Origin: a virus
Virus record (IMG/VR): IMGVR_UViG_3300046010_015054
Span: 62,001-126,000 of that record
Strand: one strand, 5' to 3'
DNA length: 64,000 nucleotides
A program made the translations under genes and the position numbers. This document shows positions 22,146 through 31,330 of this stretch, piece after piece (positions within the stretch are counted from its first letter, which is position 1; each line of letters opens with the position of its first letter). A model generated the notes under the pieces. It made no database searches. It saw nothing but the letters and a program-made list of their open reading frames with translations, and had not been told where the DNA came from.

Positions 22146-25054
22146 TTTCTAACAAATAATGCTCTTTCAGTAGTTCTTCTTCTTAAAAGACCCGGAAGTA
22201 CTTTTCCTCCTGCTTTACTATATTCTAAAATTTTATTAGCTGCGGCTGGTTTATTACCAGCTACAATTAGATTTTTTAATCCTGAATTTTTAGACCATCC
22301 TGCTCCTAAATTATAAGTAAATGATAAAAGAGCATCCCATTCATTTTGAGTAAAGGTAATCTGTTTACCACCTGTATTTTTAGGTAAAAAATTATTTTTT
22401 ACTGTAAATTGAAATCTTTGAAGGTCTACTCTTAATAAATTAACTGCTTCACTTTCAGTAACAACATCTGTAGAAGTTATAGCTCTACCTGCTCTTCTTG
22501 TTGTACCATAACCAATAGTCCAAACTCCAACAGAATCTTTATAAGCTTTTGATCTAAATCCTTCAAATTGTTTAATTAGATTAATAGCATTATTACTAAA
22601 AGATATATCTTGAACATTTTGTTCATTATTATTTACTTCTTGATAAGTAAATGGGGCAGCTTGTACCTTAGGTAATTCAGTTGCATTACCTGAAGTAGTG
22701 TATAATTGATTTTCTGTGGGTCTGTTTGGTGATTTGGGTACAAATAGAGTTTCTAATTCAGTAGTCCAAGTATTATTATTAACTTTATGTACAATATTTT
22801 TTAAAATATAACTTAAATTATCAGCATATCCTGCAGGTAAGAAATCAGATTGTACTTCAAATTGTTGAAGAATTTTCATACCTGAAATTCCATCAAGGGT
22901 TAAATTTAAATTGATAGGAATAGCAGGTAAAGTAGTACTTATAGCATTATTTTGAAGCGCTTCAATAGCATTATTATACTGAACTAAATTTTTAATTAAG
23001 TTCTTTTGAGTTTCATATACATCTGGATTCCATTTGTAAGTATTATAAGTTTCTATAATGTTTTTATCATAAGCTAAAGCTGCTTCTTCATAATTAGCCA
23101 ATAATTCATTAGCTTCAGGGTTATTTAAAGCATTATTTTTTTCTTTTTCAAATTCACTCAAGGCTTGAACAGATGATATACCTACAACAGGTGAAGGTTC
23201 AGTACTTGGTCCTGATTTTTGGGTGTTAGTGCTACTAGTAAGTTTTTCAGGAAATACTCTATCAATTAAACCTTCATTTAATTTACTAAATGCCGTAGCA
23301 TCCTCAGAGATACTAGCGCCATTAGCTTGAGCCCCAATTGCTACAGTTGACTGTAAATCATTATCTAGTTGAGTTTGAAAAGAGAAATCTCTAACAAAAC
23401 TACCTTCTTCTAAACCAAAATTGCTTTTAACCCCTAAAAGTCTAATAGGAGTATTTTCTACTTTTTTCTTAGTAGTATTTTGAATTAATTTATTTTGATC
23501 TGGGAATGTTCTACGCTCAATTATTTTAATAGTGTTAGTATCAGCATCAATGTATGGTTCTAGTTTATTTATGTAACCAAAAGATTCATTAATGCCATCA
23601 CAAATAGCTTTTAAAAAATCAAAATAATTTACTTTGTTATTATTATCTATTAATTCATCTAATTTACTTAATATAAATTCAAAATTAATATAAACATTCA
23701 TTAATAATCCAATAGGATAACTTAAAACTTCTCTATTAAACCCTACTTCAGCAGATGAATATAATTCTATAGGTACATTAGGATTAAATGTAGAATCTAT
23801 TTTTTTCATTATACAGATTCTTGGATCAGCCGCGAATTGAAGTCTATCTAAATAAAGAAAATTAGTTTGAGTATCAAAATCAAAATCAATATAAGGAGGA
23901 TATTCTGTTTCACTAACAAATTTATAATTTCCCTTATTATTATTAAATATTTGAGAATTCCATTGCAAAAATTTTAAAAAACTTCCTAATCTATAATAAA
24001 ATTGAAAATTATCTTGGTCATCTGAGAATTTAGCTGCATAACAATGTGCTACATTAGGTGTAGGGGTGAATTTTAAATTTAAATTAGGATTAGTTAAATA
24101 AATTCTCCACTGATTTTGTTCAGTATTTTCAGAGATATTAGTATTATTTTGCTTAATTAAAAATAAATGTTTACCTATAGCATGTTTATCTTTATGTCTC
24201 TGAAAGATGTCTACAGGTTGATTAGCATCTGTTCCTGTTGTTTGAGTTGTTGTATTTAAATTGTTAACTTTTAAACTTTCAATTAAATCGCCATAGGAAA
24301 TTAAATCAAGTGTGATATCATAATGTCCATCTTTATTAATAGCCCAACTATAATTTCTTACTCTACCAATCATAGCATCATAATTGGCACTATTAATTTT
24401 TCTTAATTCTAAAATTTTATTATGAACATCAAAATGACTTTTACCTTCTTGAAAAATAGAGTTTTGTAATGTTTTGGATATTTGACTTAAACTAGGATTT
24501 TCTTCATCTGTACCATTTTCCCAGTATAAAGTATTACCCCATTCAACAACAACAGAATATCCTAAACGTAAATAAAGTAAATCTAAAATTTCAAATTGTA
24601 CTTTATTATAAGCTTTTAATTGTATTTGTGCTTCTCTTAATGAACCATCATTTTTGTGTTTAACAATTAATGAAGAAACACCTGGAATTGGGTTAATACC
24701 AAATTCGGTACCACCTAGACCATAAGCAAAATTATTAATTAAAGAAGTATTATTTGTAACTCCAGAAAATATTTGATTAGGAGTAGTCCTAGTATCTGTT
24801 AATCCGGTATCTAATACAAAAGCTTTAGCTAAGTCTGAGCCTTTTAGATTTGCATCTTGTAACCAGCTGTATCTTTTTAGGTTTGTAGTTTGAGTATCGA
24901 TAACATTTACCATACTAGTAACTTTAATAAATCCTGTTTTAGCATTTTGCCAAACAAGATTTTCGTTACTTCTACCAGCTAAACCTAATTTTTGCTGTCT
25001 TTTTTTAATTTGATCGTTAACAAACTCATCAAAACTTTCTCCTATAAGGTTCAT
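22142..25054 (-). CDS. Baseplate hub protein with C-terminal T4-type lysozyme (970 aa)
   Basis: The first 800 residues look like a phage hub/spike protein (LREAQIQLKAYNKVQFEILD, SVVVEWGNTLYW, repeated Asn-rich beta segments). The last 140 are a GH24 lysozyme: QFEGFRSKAYKDSVGVWTIG contains Glu831, Asp840 and Thr846, the E-8-D-5-T triad spacing of T4 lysozyme. It would pierce the murein on infection. In T4 the lysozyme is in the middle of gp5; here it is at the C-terminus of a much larger polypeptide. The gene overlaps its neighbours by 4 nt on both sides. Confidence 0.85.
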   Translation of the reverse strand: MNLIGESFDEFVNDQIKKRQQKLGLAGRSNENLVWQNAKTGFIKVTSMVNVIDTQTTNLKRYSWLQDANLKGSDLAKAFVLDTGLTDTRTTPNQIFSGVTNNTSLINNFAYGLGGTEFGINPIPGVSSLIVKHKNDGSLREAQIQLKAYNKVQFEILDLLYLRLGYSVVVEWGNTLYWENGTDEENPSLSQISKTLQNSIFQEGKSHFDVHNKILELRKINSANYDAMIGRVRNYSWAINKDGHYDITLDLISYGDLIESLKVNNLNTTTQTTGTDANQPVDIFQRHKDKHAIGKHLFLIKQNNTNISENTEQNQWRIYLTNPNLNLKFTPTPNVAHCYAAKFSDDQDNFQFYYRLGSFLKFLQWNSQIFNNNKGNYKFVSETEYPPYIDFDFDTQTNFLYLDRLQFAADPRICIMKKIDSTFNPNVPIELYSSAEVGFNREVLSYPIGLLMNVYINFEFILSKLDELIDNNNKVNYFDFLKAICDGINESFGYINKLEPYIDADTNTIKIIERRTFPDQNKLIQNTTKKKVENTPIRLLGVKSNFGLEEGSFVRDFSFQTQLDNDLQSTVAIGAQANGASISEDATAFSKLNEGLIDRVFPEKLTSSTNTQKSGPSTEPSPVVGISSVQALSEFEKEKNNALNNPEANELLANYEEAALAYDKNIIETYNTYKWNPDVYETQKNLIKNLVQYNNAIEALQNNAISTTLPAIPINLNLTLDGISGMKILQQFEVQSDFLPAGYADNLSYILKNIVHKVNNNTWTTELETLFVPKSPNRPTENQLYTTSGNATELPKVQAAPFTYQEVNNNEQNVQDISFSNNAINLIKQFEGFRSKAYKDSVGVWTIGYGTTRRAGRAITSTDVVTESEAVNLLRVDLQRFQFTVKNNFLPKNTGGKQITFTQNEWDALLSFTYNLGAGWSKNSGLKNLIVAGNKPAAANKILEYSKAGGKVLPGLLRRRTTERALFVRK

Positions 25055-25356
25055 TGGATCTCATTTAAGGTTTCAAACGCAGAAATAATAGCACTAGGAT
25101 TACTTGGAATTCTAATTTGAATTCCTTCAGGTGGAAACAATGAATTTTTAGGTAACTCAGCATTTGCAGCTGAGATAATCCACCAAAGTGAAGAATCTCC
25201 ATAATATTGTGATGCTAAAGTATCAAATCGATCCCCTTGAGTTGTATAAACATACACATCTGTTTGTTGTAAGGGAATTTCAGGATACAAAGTAGTTTTA
25301 TAATATCTGCTACCTGTATTGTCCTTTAGAATGGGTATATTTCTATATCTGTTCAT
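25051..25356 (-). CDS. LysM-like baseplate protein (101 aa, gp53-type)
   Basis: A LysM-like module follows an extended N-terminus: GDRFDTLASQYYGDSSLWW, then IISAANAEL and a LFPPEGIQIRIPSNP strand. Such LysM-like proteins occur in contractile-tail baseplates (T4 gp53, P2 gpX), where they lock wedge and hub, rather than binding murein as free LysM enzymes do. The neighbours are the hub-lysozyme gene and a large baseplate gene, with 1-4 nt overlaps, which supports that reading. Confidence 0.75.
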   Translation of the reverse strand: MNRYRNIPILKDNTGSRYYKTTLYPEIPLQQTDVYVYTTQGDRFDTLASQYYGDSSLWWIISAANAELPKNSLFPPEGIQIRIPSNPSAIISAFETLNEIQ

Positions 25357-27374
25357 TAGGGTGCGGTAGTGTAATTATTATTAAATCCGTTTGATAAACT
25401 AATATATCTTTGTAAACCATAACCTTCTACTTTTGTAGGTGCTAATGTAGCATCTTGTTCTGTAGCTAAATTACCAAAATTAAGAATTTGAGTTCTTGGT
25501 AAGAAGCTTTGAATTGGAGTAAATCTAAATCCAGTTACTCTGATTAATTGTGATAATTCTTTAACACCTTCAGCTGCTTGAATCCTATCTTCATCCAAAC
25601 CTGTACCTAAAGTATTAATGCCTATTTCCCAAGTTGCATCTTGGGGCATTTCGTATGTAAATCCTCTTATTATTCCCACTGTCTCATAAAGATAACCACC
25701 AATCGTTAATTGGACAAGGTTACCTCTCATATATCCTGAATTTGAGTAATCTGGAGAGCAAACTGATGCTAGGTAATTTAGTTTTTTATACATTGGAATC
25801 AGTTCAGCACGTGATTGTGCGGCTACTGACCAACCTAATGATATATCACGTGTAAAACCCTGATAGGTGTAGAAGTTTTCACCACGACCTGTGTATTTAA
25901 ATGAATTCCATTCACTTGCATAGTTATCTGAAATACTATCTAAGAATGCTCTAAAGTGAATAAAAGTTTTGTTCTGAGGGTTATTGTTATCAATTACAGC
26001 TATTCTAAATTTAACTAAATCATTGACAGGAAAATCTGGCATGTTATTAGTTGCTACTGAGCTAGCTTTATAAAGTGGCAAAGCTGTAATCTTATCTAAA
26101 GGATTAGGTGAATCGTTATAATTTGCTTTATTTTTAGGAGTACCAGGATTTCCTAAATGTACTCTGGTTTCAATAGCTCCTGTTATATAATCTGGAGCTT
26201 CAGCGAGGTTATTATTATCTTTACCTAAAAGTTTTTTACCTTCAGGAGTTTCAATAATTGTTTTTCTAAAATCTTTTGGAAATTGACCACTTTTATTACC
26301 AATAGGTTCAGCGTTTAATATCTGGAATTGGTTAAAAGTAGTTGTTCCGTTTTGTTGAATAATATTAGTATTAGTTGCTGGAAATGTTCCTCCTTGTTTG
26401 TAAACATTTCTTTCACTTGTTAAAGTACCACCTGCTCCAAAAAGAGTATCATTTAATCTAATTGCAGAGATAAAAGCTGCGGGTAATCCTCCAGAGGCTA
26501 AAGCTGTAGCAGTATTAGCAGCATTAATACGAGCTATTGCTTTATTAACATTTTGTTGATATTCTAAACTTGCTCCTTGTTTATTATACCTAATAGGTTC
26601 GTCATCGTGTAATTTAACAGGTCCTGTTTTACCTAAAGTTAAAATTCCACCCTTAGCATAACTCCCATAAAAGTATGCTTTATCAGCCCCAATAGATCGA
26701 GCTAATGGGTTATTTATACCTGTTCTTTGATCACCAAATTTAATATTAGTTGTACCTACTCCTAAAGGAGCACCAGGACCTCCTCTATATGATAGAATAT
26801 TAGAAGGTAAATCAGCAATGTTATTAGGAACTAAGGAAGATTTACCTGCAAAAGGTAAATTTTCCATTTTAACCTGAAAAAGGTTAATTAATCTGTTATT
26901 ATTAGTAGTTTTTAAACTAAGAGCAGCTCCAGCTTTAGGATTTACAACATCTAAATAAGTTCTAAGAGATAAAGGTGATAAACCAGTTGGATCAATACCT
27001 TGTTTATTTAAATGACCCCCAAACGCAACAATACCTGCTTGAGCTAAAGTAGATAAAGGAGTATAAACTCCCTGATTTAAGATACCACCTGCTTGAGTTC
27101 TAACGTTAGAGTTAGATAATAAATTTTGTTTAGCGATAAATAAAAGACCATTAGGTGATTTTAAATCGAAAAACATTTTTGTTAACCTCTTTATATCTGT
27201 TAAAGAATTTTGAGGTGCTAAGTAACCATTACGCAATAAGAAATCCGGTGATTTAGGTGCTAACCCTACAGGAATTTCTTTCTGTATGTAGGGTTGCCCG
27301 CTATAACCACCACCGGGAGTATCTTTCCCGTACCTAATATCTTTTAGGTTCGTTGTAAGGTTAATTAATGGCAT
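25356..27374 (-). CDS. Large baseplate/tail structural protein (672 aa)
   Basis: A long Gly/Asn/Pro-rich N-terminal part (1-420) with few regular elements precedes a compact C-terminal domain (about 450-600). The domain carries HFRAFLDSISDNYASEWNSF, FYTYQGFTRDISLGWSVAA, LIPMYKKLNYLAS and a LVQLTIGGYLYETVGIIRGF strand pair. That pattern resembles tube-like domains of phage tail tube initiators or caps. It may be the gp48/gp54-type link between baseplate and tube, but the exact T4 equivalent cannot be fixed. It is one base from the LysM-like gene. Confidence 0.6.
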   Translation of the reverse strand: MPLINLTTNLKDIRYGKDTPGGGYSGQPYIQKEIPVGLAPKSPDFLLRNGYLAPQNSLTDIKRLTKMFFDLKSPNGLLFIAKQNLLSNSNVRTQAGGILNQGVYTPLSTLAQAGIVAFGGHLNKQGIDPTGLSPLSLRTYLDVVNPKAGAALSLKTTNNNRLINLFQVKMENLPFAGKSSLVPNNIADLPSNILSYRGGPGAPLGVGTTNIKFGDQRTGINNPLARSIGADKAYFYGSYAKGGILTLGKTGPVKLHDDEPIRYNKQGASLEYQQNVNKAIARINAANTATALASGGLPAAFISAIRLNDTLFGAGGTLTSERNVYKQGGTFPATNTNIIQQNGTTTFNQFQILNAEPIGNKSGQFPKDFRKTIIETPEGKKLLGKDNNNLAEAPDYITGAIETRVHLGNPGTPKNKANYNDSPNPLDKITALPLYKASSVATNNMPDFPVNDLVKFRIAVIDNNNPQNKTFIHFRAFLDSISDNYASEWNSFKYTGRGENFYTYQGFTRDISLGWSVAAQSRAELIPMYKKLNYLASVCSPDYSNSGYMRGNLVQLTIGGYLYETVGIIRGFTYEMPQDATWEIGINTLGTGLDEDRIQAAEGVKELSQLIRVTGFRFTPIQSFLPRTQILNFGNLATEQDATLAPTKVEGYGLQRYISLSNGFNNNYTTAP

Positions 27375-27377
27375 ATA

Positions 27378-27584
27378 TTATCCTGGAGGATTGTCTAAAT
27401 ACTTAGGTGGGGTTATTCCATTTAAATCCAATTGTGATGGATTAGGAAATCCTGGGAATGGGGGAGTATTGTTGATTGAATACTCATAGTGTAATTTAGA
27501 TTGAGGATTTGCACTACCAATAGTTGGTGGGGTTAATCCTTTCAAACCTAAAGGAGATGAAGGTAAAAGTTTTAGTAGTCCCAT
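27378..27584 (-). CDS. Small proline-rich protein (68 aa)
   Basis: Composed largely of Pro, Leu, Gly, Asn and Ser (KLLPSSPLGLKGLTPPTIG; FPGFPNPSQLDLNGITPP). It is probably extended or disordered. No family is recognised. It has its own upstream late-type motif and lies 3 nt before the baseplate protein, so it is expressed as a separate small structural or assembly protein. Confidence 0.5.
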   Translation of the reverse strand: MGLLKLLPSSPLGLKGLTPPTIGSANPQSKLHYEYSINNTPPFPGFPNPSQLDLNGITPPKYLDNPPG

Positions 27585-27594
27585 AGTTTTTTAT

Positions 27595-27603
27595 TATAAA
27601 TAT
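27595..27603 (-). promoter_or_regulatory. Candidate late promoter motif before the proline-rich gene
   Basis: Sense-strand ATATTTATA (followed by ATAA), 10 nt before the ATG at 27584, in the 23 nt between the tape measure stop and this gene. Confidence 0.55.
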
Positions 27604-27607
27604 TGGA

Positions 27608-29677
27608 TTAATTAATTTTTACTGCTGATACTCTTAATGCTTCTCCAACTTTAGTTGAATCCATATAAACATTCGTATCTTTAGCAAGTAGTTGTCCTAG
27701 TAGATTTTTTACAGCAGCCATTTCTTGTACTAAAGGTCCCATATCCATTGAAACTGCACTTGAAACTGCAGCTTGTGATTTTCTTTTTCCTTCTAAATTA
27801 GTACCTGCTATAATAGTATCGTTATCGTTTAATTGAATTGAGCCTTCTGGGGATAGGATTGTTCTTTTACCATATCCAGGCTGTACCATATCATCTGCTA
27901 CTTGTGAGTTAGCACTTGAGATTAATGATAAAAGACCTCCTGCTACACCTGTAGCAGCAGCTAAACCAATACCAAATGGAATTTGAGATAATGAGGTATA
28001 GATACCAGCAATTGCAGTAACTACAGATTTGATAGCTAAAGGTGCCATTGCTGCAGCAACACCTACAATAATTGGAGATAAAGCAGCCATTTTTGAAACT
28101 AAAAATGATACTATATCAAGAATGGGAGCAAATGCTAAACCAATATCTCCAACTACACCCTGGATTTTAGTTAAGGTATTTTGGAAGTTTTCTGCTGCTG
28201 ATTGTGCTTTTAATTGCTCATATGCTTGTTCACCAAATTTTTCTCTTACAGCTTCAGCTCCAATTGTCATAACTTGTTGTTGATAAACCATTTGAGCCAT
28301 CTCTTCTCGAGACATACCCAAAGCTTCAGCAACAGCTTGTTGTTGGAATCGGTTACCTGTAGCAAATGTATCTATAATTTGTTGATTTTTACCAATTTCT
28401 TGGGTTAAACCAACCATATCATTCATTAAAGCTGCTTGTCTGGCTTGTTCAAGATTGATTTCTTGACCTATTAAAAGTTCAGCTTTTAATTCTTTGGTAA
28501 TTGAATCTTCAAAATTTAGAAGTGAACCTGCTATTTTATCAACTTCACCTAAACTTAAACCTAATTGTCTTGCTTCAGTTGCGGCTTCAGCAATAAGGCT
28601 GGGATTCATTCCTAAACTTACTACAATAGATTTAGAAGCAGATGCAATATCATTAAATACTTGTTTTAAAAGTATTCCTGTACCTTTTTGAGCGTTTAAA
28701 CCATCAACTGTCTTACTAACATTATCTAAAACATCTTCAGTGTTTTCACCTTGACTGCGTGCTAATAATGTTAATTGAGCTGCTTCTTTATTACCTAAAC
28801 CTAATCTTTGAGTTAAATTAGTAAAGGTTTCAAGTGTTTGACCACTTGTATTAACAATTGAACCTAATTCTTTTGATAAATCAACAAAAGATTTTGAAAG
28901 TTTAGCAGAATTAATAAAAGCATCACCAGTAGATGCAGCAACAACTTTTAATTCAGCTGAAAGTGCTAAGGATTCTGAGTAGCTTAAGCCTGCTTCTTTT
29001 CTAAATGAAGCCATTTGTGCCGAAGCATCAAACATTCCTTTAATAATAAATCCAATTGCACCCTCTATTAAGTTAGCAGTTGAAAATACATCTTTAAAAT
29101 TACCATTTAAAACCTTAGCAAGAGTACCAGTTTTATCAATAGTATTAGCTTGCTGTTGTAATAAACCTCTTCCTTTTTCAAGAAGAGACATACCTTTTAT
29201 TCTTTCAGTATTTTGCTTTTCTAAATCTTCAAGTTGTAATTCAGCTAATGCTTGTTGTTCTTTTAGTTCTGTAACTAATTCAGCATTTATTTCTACACCT
29301 TGTAATTCTAATGCCTGAATTCTACTTTGAACAGCAGCAATTGTTGCTTGTACTCTAATTTTTTCTTTGTCAAAATCAGCTTGTTTAGCTTGACCTGAAA
29401 TAATTTTTTGCTGTAAAGCTATTTGAGAATCTAAAGAGCCATTAATCTTTTTAAGACCATTAACAATATCTCTTTCGTATGATTTAGCTACACGTTGTCC
29501 TACTGAGCCTAAATTGTCAGTTTTATCAATAGCTTCTTGAATAGCGTCTTGGATGGTGAATCCTAACGAAGTAAAGGCATCTCTCAGAAAGGTTATGTTT
29601 TCACTAAACCTATCTGTGAACTGCTGCTGTGCGTTATTAGCGTCGTTAAACTGCTGTTGAGGATCTCCTTCTGCCAT
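27608..29677 (-). CDS. Tail tape measure protein (689 aa)
   Basis: Sets tail length and is ejected ahead of DNA. Typical features are an Ala/Gln-rich coiled-coil N-terminal half (QQQFNDANNAQQQFTDRFSE; LELQGVEINAELVTELKEQQ), a long helical middle, a hydrophobic Ala/Gly segment near 545-610 (LSPIIVGVAAAMAPLAIKS), and the C-terminal VQPGYGKRTILSPEGSIQLN tail common in Bacteroidota phages. At 0.15 nm per residue, 689 aa gives roughly a 100 nm tail. It follows the tail chaperone gene, as in most tailed phages. Confidence 0.85.
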   Translation of the reverse strand: MAEGDPQQQFNDANNAQQQFTDRFSENITFLRDAFTSLGFTIQDAIQEAIDKTDNLGSVGQRVAKSYERDIVNGLKKINGSLDSQIALQQKIISGQAKQADFDKEKIRVQATIAAVQSRIQALELQGVEINAELVTELKEQQALAELQLEDLEKQNTERIKGMSLLEKGRGLLQQQANTIDKTGTLAKVLNGNFKDVFSTANLIEGAIGFIIKGMFDASAQMASFRKEAGLSYSESLALSAELKVVAASTGDAFINSAKLSKSFVDLSKELGSIVNTSGQTLETFTNLTQRLGLGNKEAAQLTLLARSQGENTEDVLDNVSKTVDGLNAQKGTGILLKQVFNDIASASKSIVVSLGMNPSLIAEAATEARQLGLSLGEVDKIAGSLLNFEDSITKELKAELLIGQEINLEQARQAALMNDMVGLTQEIGKNQQIIDTFATGNRFQQQAVAEALGMSREEMAQMVYQQQVMTIGAEAVREKFGEQAYEQLKAQSAAENFQNTLTKIQGVVGDIGLAFAPILDIVSFLVSKMAALSPIIVGVAAAMAPLAIKSVVTAIAGIYTSLSQIPFGIGLAAATGVAGGLLSLISSANSQVADDMVQPGYGKRTILSPEGSIQLNDNDTIIAGTNLEGKRKSQAAVSSAVSMDMGPLVQEMAAVKNLLGQLLAKDTNVYMDSTKVGEALRVSAVKIN

Positions 29678-29689
29678 TCAACATTTTAT

Positions 29690-29698
29690 GATAAATAT
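29690..29698 (-). promoter_or_regulatory. Candidate late promoter motif before the tape measure gene
   Basis: Sense-strand ATATTTATC, 12 nt before the ATG at 29677. Core TATTTAT kept. Confidence 0.5.
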
Positions 29699-29702
29699 TG
29701 CA

Positions 29703-29996
29703 CTATTTAAAACTTGATTTAGATTTTTGAGGCATTGATTTCATAAATTGAGGAGTATTAACATTTCCTGAAGAATCCATAATATTAGTAGTATTACTAC
29801 CGGTTTTAGATTTATCAATTTCTTCTTTTTGTTTAGTATAATAATCCTGTATTTTATTAAAAGTAAATTTCCTTAGCCATGTAGGCATGTTGTAGATAGT
29901 TTCCCAAGAATACCCCCCATTTCCATGAAAAACAATTTCATGAATTTGAGTAAATAAATTAAATCTTATTTTGGGTGCTGTTTCAGAGGTCAGGCC
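29703..29996 (-). CDS. Frameshifted C-terminal part of the tail assembly chaperone (97 aa)
   Basis: This frame is open from the T7 run at 29997-30003 to 29703 and contains GLTSETAPKIRF, then FTQIHEIVFHGNGGYSW, ETIYNMPTWLRKFTFNKIQ and a Ser/Gln-rich tail. The conserved-looking part begins before the only ATG (29888), with no ATG, GTG or TTG available, so translation from that ATG alone would lose about 36 residues. Such a C-terminal part of a tail chaperone is normally made by frameshifting from the preceding gene, just upstream of the tape measure. Fusion would give about 333 aa. Confidence 0.6.
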   Translation of the reverse strand, partial: GLTSETAPKIRFNLFTQIHEIVFHGNGGYSWETIYNMPTWLRKFTFNKIQDYYTKQKEEIDKSKTGSNTTNIMDSSGNVNTPQFMKSMPQKSKSSFK

Positions 29997-30705
29997 AAAA
30001 AAAGCTAAGAGTAATTGGAATAGCGGCCTCCTGTCCGCTGTCCGTAGTAAATTTCAAATCAACATCGGGTTGAACTCGTGAAATATACTCTCTTAATGCT
30101 CTTGAATCTCTAGCTAATAAATTAGTATCAACAAAATCACGTATAGTTTTAGTATCACTACTACCATTTACAGAAGTAATAATATACTTTAAACGTGTTG
30201 ATAATTCTGGTGATAATTCTCTACCTAATTTTTTAAGACCTTCTAATTCCTGATTAATTTTTAACTCATCTGAATGGGTTAAAATTTTAAAAGTAATAGC
30301 AGTATTAGAAGCTGGTAGGGTAAATTGAAATTCGTTTTTGTATTGAACAATTAATGATTCATCAAAAGGCTTATTTTCTACCTGTGATAAATCAATAGTA
30401 TATTCTTTATTAGCATACTTAAACGTGTAATCAGCACCATAACCTAAAATTCTAGAAGCTACCATTAGTGCATTTTTATCACCAATGACAAGATCGTCAT
30501 AATTCATTTTAGTGACAATTAATGCTTTTAAAAGCTTGTCTAAAACAGTACCATTTTGAATATAAGACTGGTTGGTAAGGATATCTTCTTCCTTAGCAGT
30601 CATATATTTCATTTCAATTTTACCGGATGATAGAGGACTTTCTTCAGGATATAGTAAGCCTTTTGAAGGTAATTCAATAACCTCTGTTGGAAAACTTGTA
30701 TTCAT
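29983..30705 (-). CDS. Tail/baseplate assembly protein (gp26-like), upstream frame of the tail chaperone
   Basis: The 240-aa product begins NTSFPTEVIELPSKGLLYPE, then IEMKYMTAKEEDILTNQSYI, a pattern of the T4 base plate protein family (gp26 type). This family acts as an assembly chaperone for hub or tail. The middle (LKALIVTKMNYDDLVIGDKN) is helical, and the C-terminus (AAIPITLSFFWPDL) lies over the T7 slippery run. It sits directly upstream of the tape measure, the standard place of tail chaperones. Whether the 240-aa form, the fused form or both are used cannot be read from sequence. Confidence 0.75.
   Translation of the reverse strand: MNTSFPTEVIELPSKGLLYPEESPLSSGKIEMKYMTAKEEDILTNQSYIQNGTVLDKLLKALIVTKMNYDDLVIGDKNALMVASRILGYGADYTFKYANKEYTIDLSQVENKPFDESLIVQYKNEFQFTLPASNTAITFKILTHSDELKINQELEGLKKLGRELSPELSTRLKYIITSVNGSSDTKTIRDFVDTNLLARDSRALREYISRVQPDVDLKFTTDSGQEAAIPITLSFFWPDL
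29994..30006 (-). promoter_or_regulatory. Candidate programmed frameshift site
   Basis: Sense strand AGC TTT TTT TGG CC: seven Ts at 29997-30003 near the end of the upstream reading frame, four codons before its TGA at 29983-29985. The downstream open frame is reached by a +1 or -2 shift; the -1 frame meets TGA soon after. Confidence 0.5.
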
Positions 30706-30744
30706 ATAATTTTAATAACAATTTGCGAGTATACATATTAAAAT

Positions 30745-30773
30745 AAAAAAGAGCTTGACCGAAGCCAAGCTCT
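30745..30773 (-). terminator. Strong terminator after the tail tube gene (UUCG tetraloop)
   Basis: 8-bp stem AGAGCTTG/CAAGCTCT extended by G.T and C-G pairs to a C(TTCG)G loop on the minus strand, followed by six Ts (plus-strand As 30745-30750). It lies 24 nt after the tube stop. Confidence 0.85.
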
Positions 30774-30796
30774 CTTTGTAAAGTATGTAAACTTTT

Positions 30797-31285
30797 TTAG
30801 AAGTTTAGTACACAATAATCCATACCTAACACTACAGTCAAGTTGGTAGCAACGTTATCAGTATCCCAGTTGTAGTCACCAAAAGTAGCTGATTTAATAA
30901 ATGCACCTTTGATTACCCATTCTGATACGATATCACCTACAGGGCCTAAGATATCAATTGTTACATCTTTCTTGTAGAAGTCAGAGTAACCATCTCTACC
31001 TGTTACTGATTCGTGGTGTAAACGAGTCCATTCCATTACAGCCTGAGCACCTGAAGGAGTGATTGGGTCAAATAATGTCATTGTGATATCGTTCCATCTT
31101 GTTTTGCCTTTGATTTTGCGATATACGTTGATATGATTAAGAACTGTCTCACTTTGATCGAATCCAACAGCCGAGATTGCTTTAATGATATATGATGGGA
31201 AACCATCTACATACATTATGAATCTGTTAGGAATTTTAGGTTCAAATGCTGTAAAAAATATTTCGTTCGGATCTAATACTGCCAT
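30797..31285 (-). CDS. Tail tube protein (gp19-like)
   Basis: Major subunit of the inner tail tube. The 162 aa size and pattern fit gp19-type tubes: an N-terminal PNRFIMYVDGFPSYIIKAIS strand-turn, VLNHINVYRKIKGKTRWNDI (the conserved K-x-x-W-x-x-I region), ITMTLFDPITPSGAQAVMEW, and a C-terminal VIKGAFIKSATFGDYNWDTD. It is next to the sheath gene and followed by a strong terminator, as expected for highly expressed tail genes, and has its own late-type motif. Confidence 0.9.
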   Translation of the reverse strand: MAVLDPNEIFFTAFEPKIPNRFIMYVDGFPSYIIKAISAVGFDQSETVLNHINVYRKIKGKTRWNDITMTLFDPITPSGAQAVMEWTRLHHESVTGRDGYSDFYKKDVTIDILGPVGDIVSEWVIKGAFIKSATFGDYNWDTDNVATNLTVVLGMDYCVLNF

Positions 31286-31306
31286 TTTATGTATTCTTTA
31301 TTTTAT

Positions 31307-31315
31307 TATAAATAT
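31307..31315 (-). promoter_or_regulatory. Candidate late promoter motif before the tube gene
   Basis: Sense-strand ATATTTATA, then ATAA, 21 nt before the ATG at 31285. Confidence 0.6.
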
Positions 31316-31330
31316 CAACTTTTTAAGCTT

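Noticed and set aside
29983-30003. Sequencing error in the T7 run instead of programmed frameshift
   Set aside because: Possible, but the position before the tape measure gene and the two overlapping conserved-looking frames match the usual tail chaperone arrangement; kept as a finding with a read check suggested.
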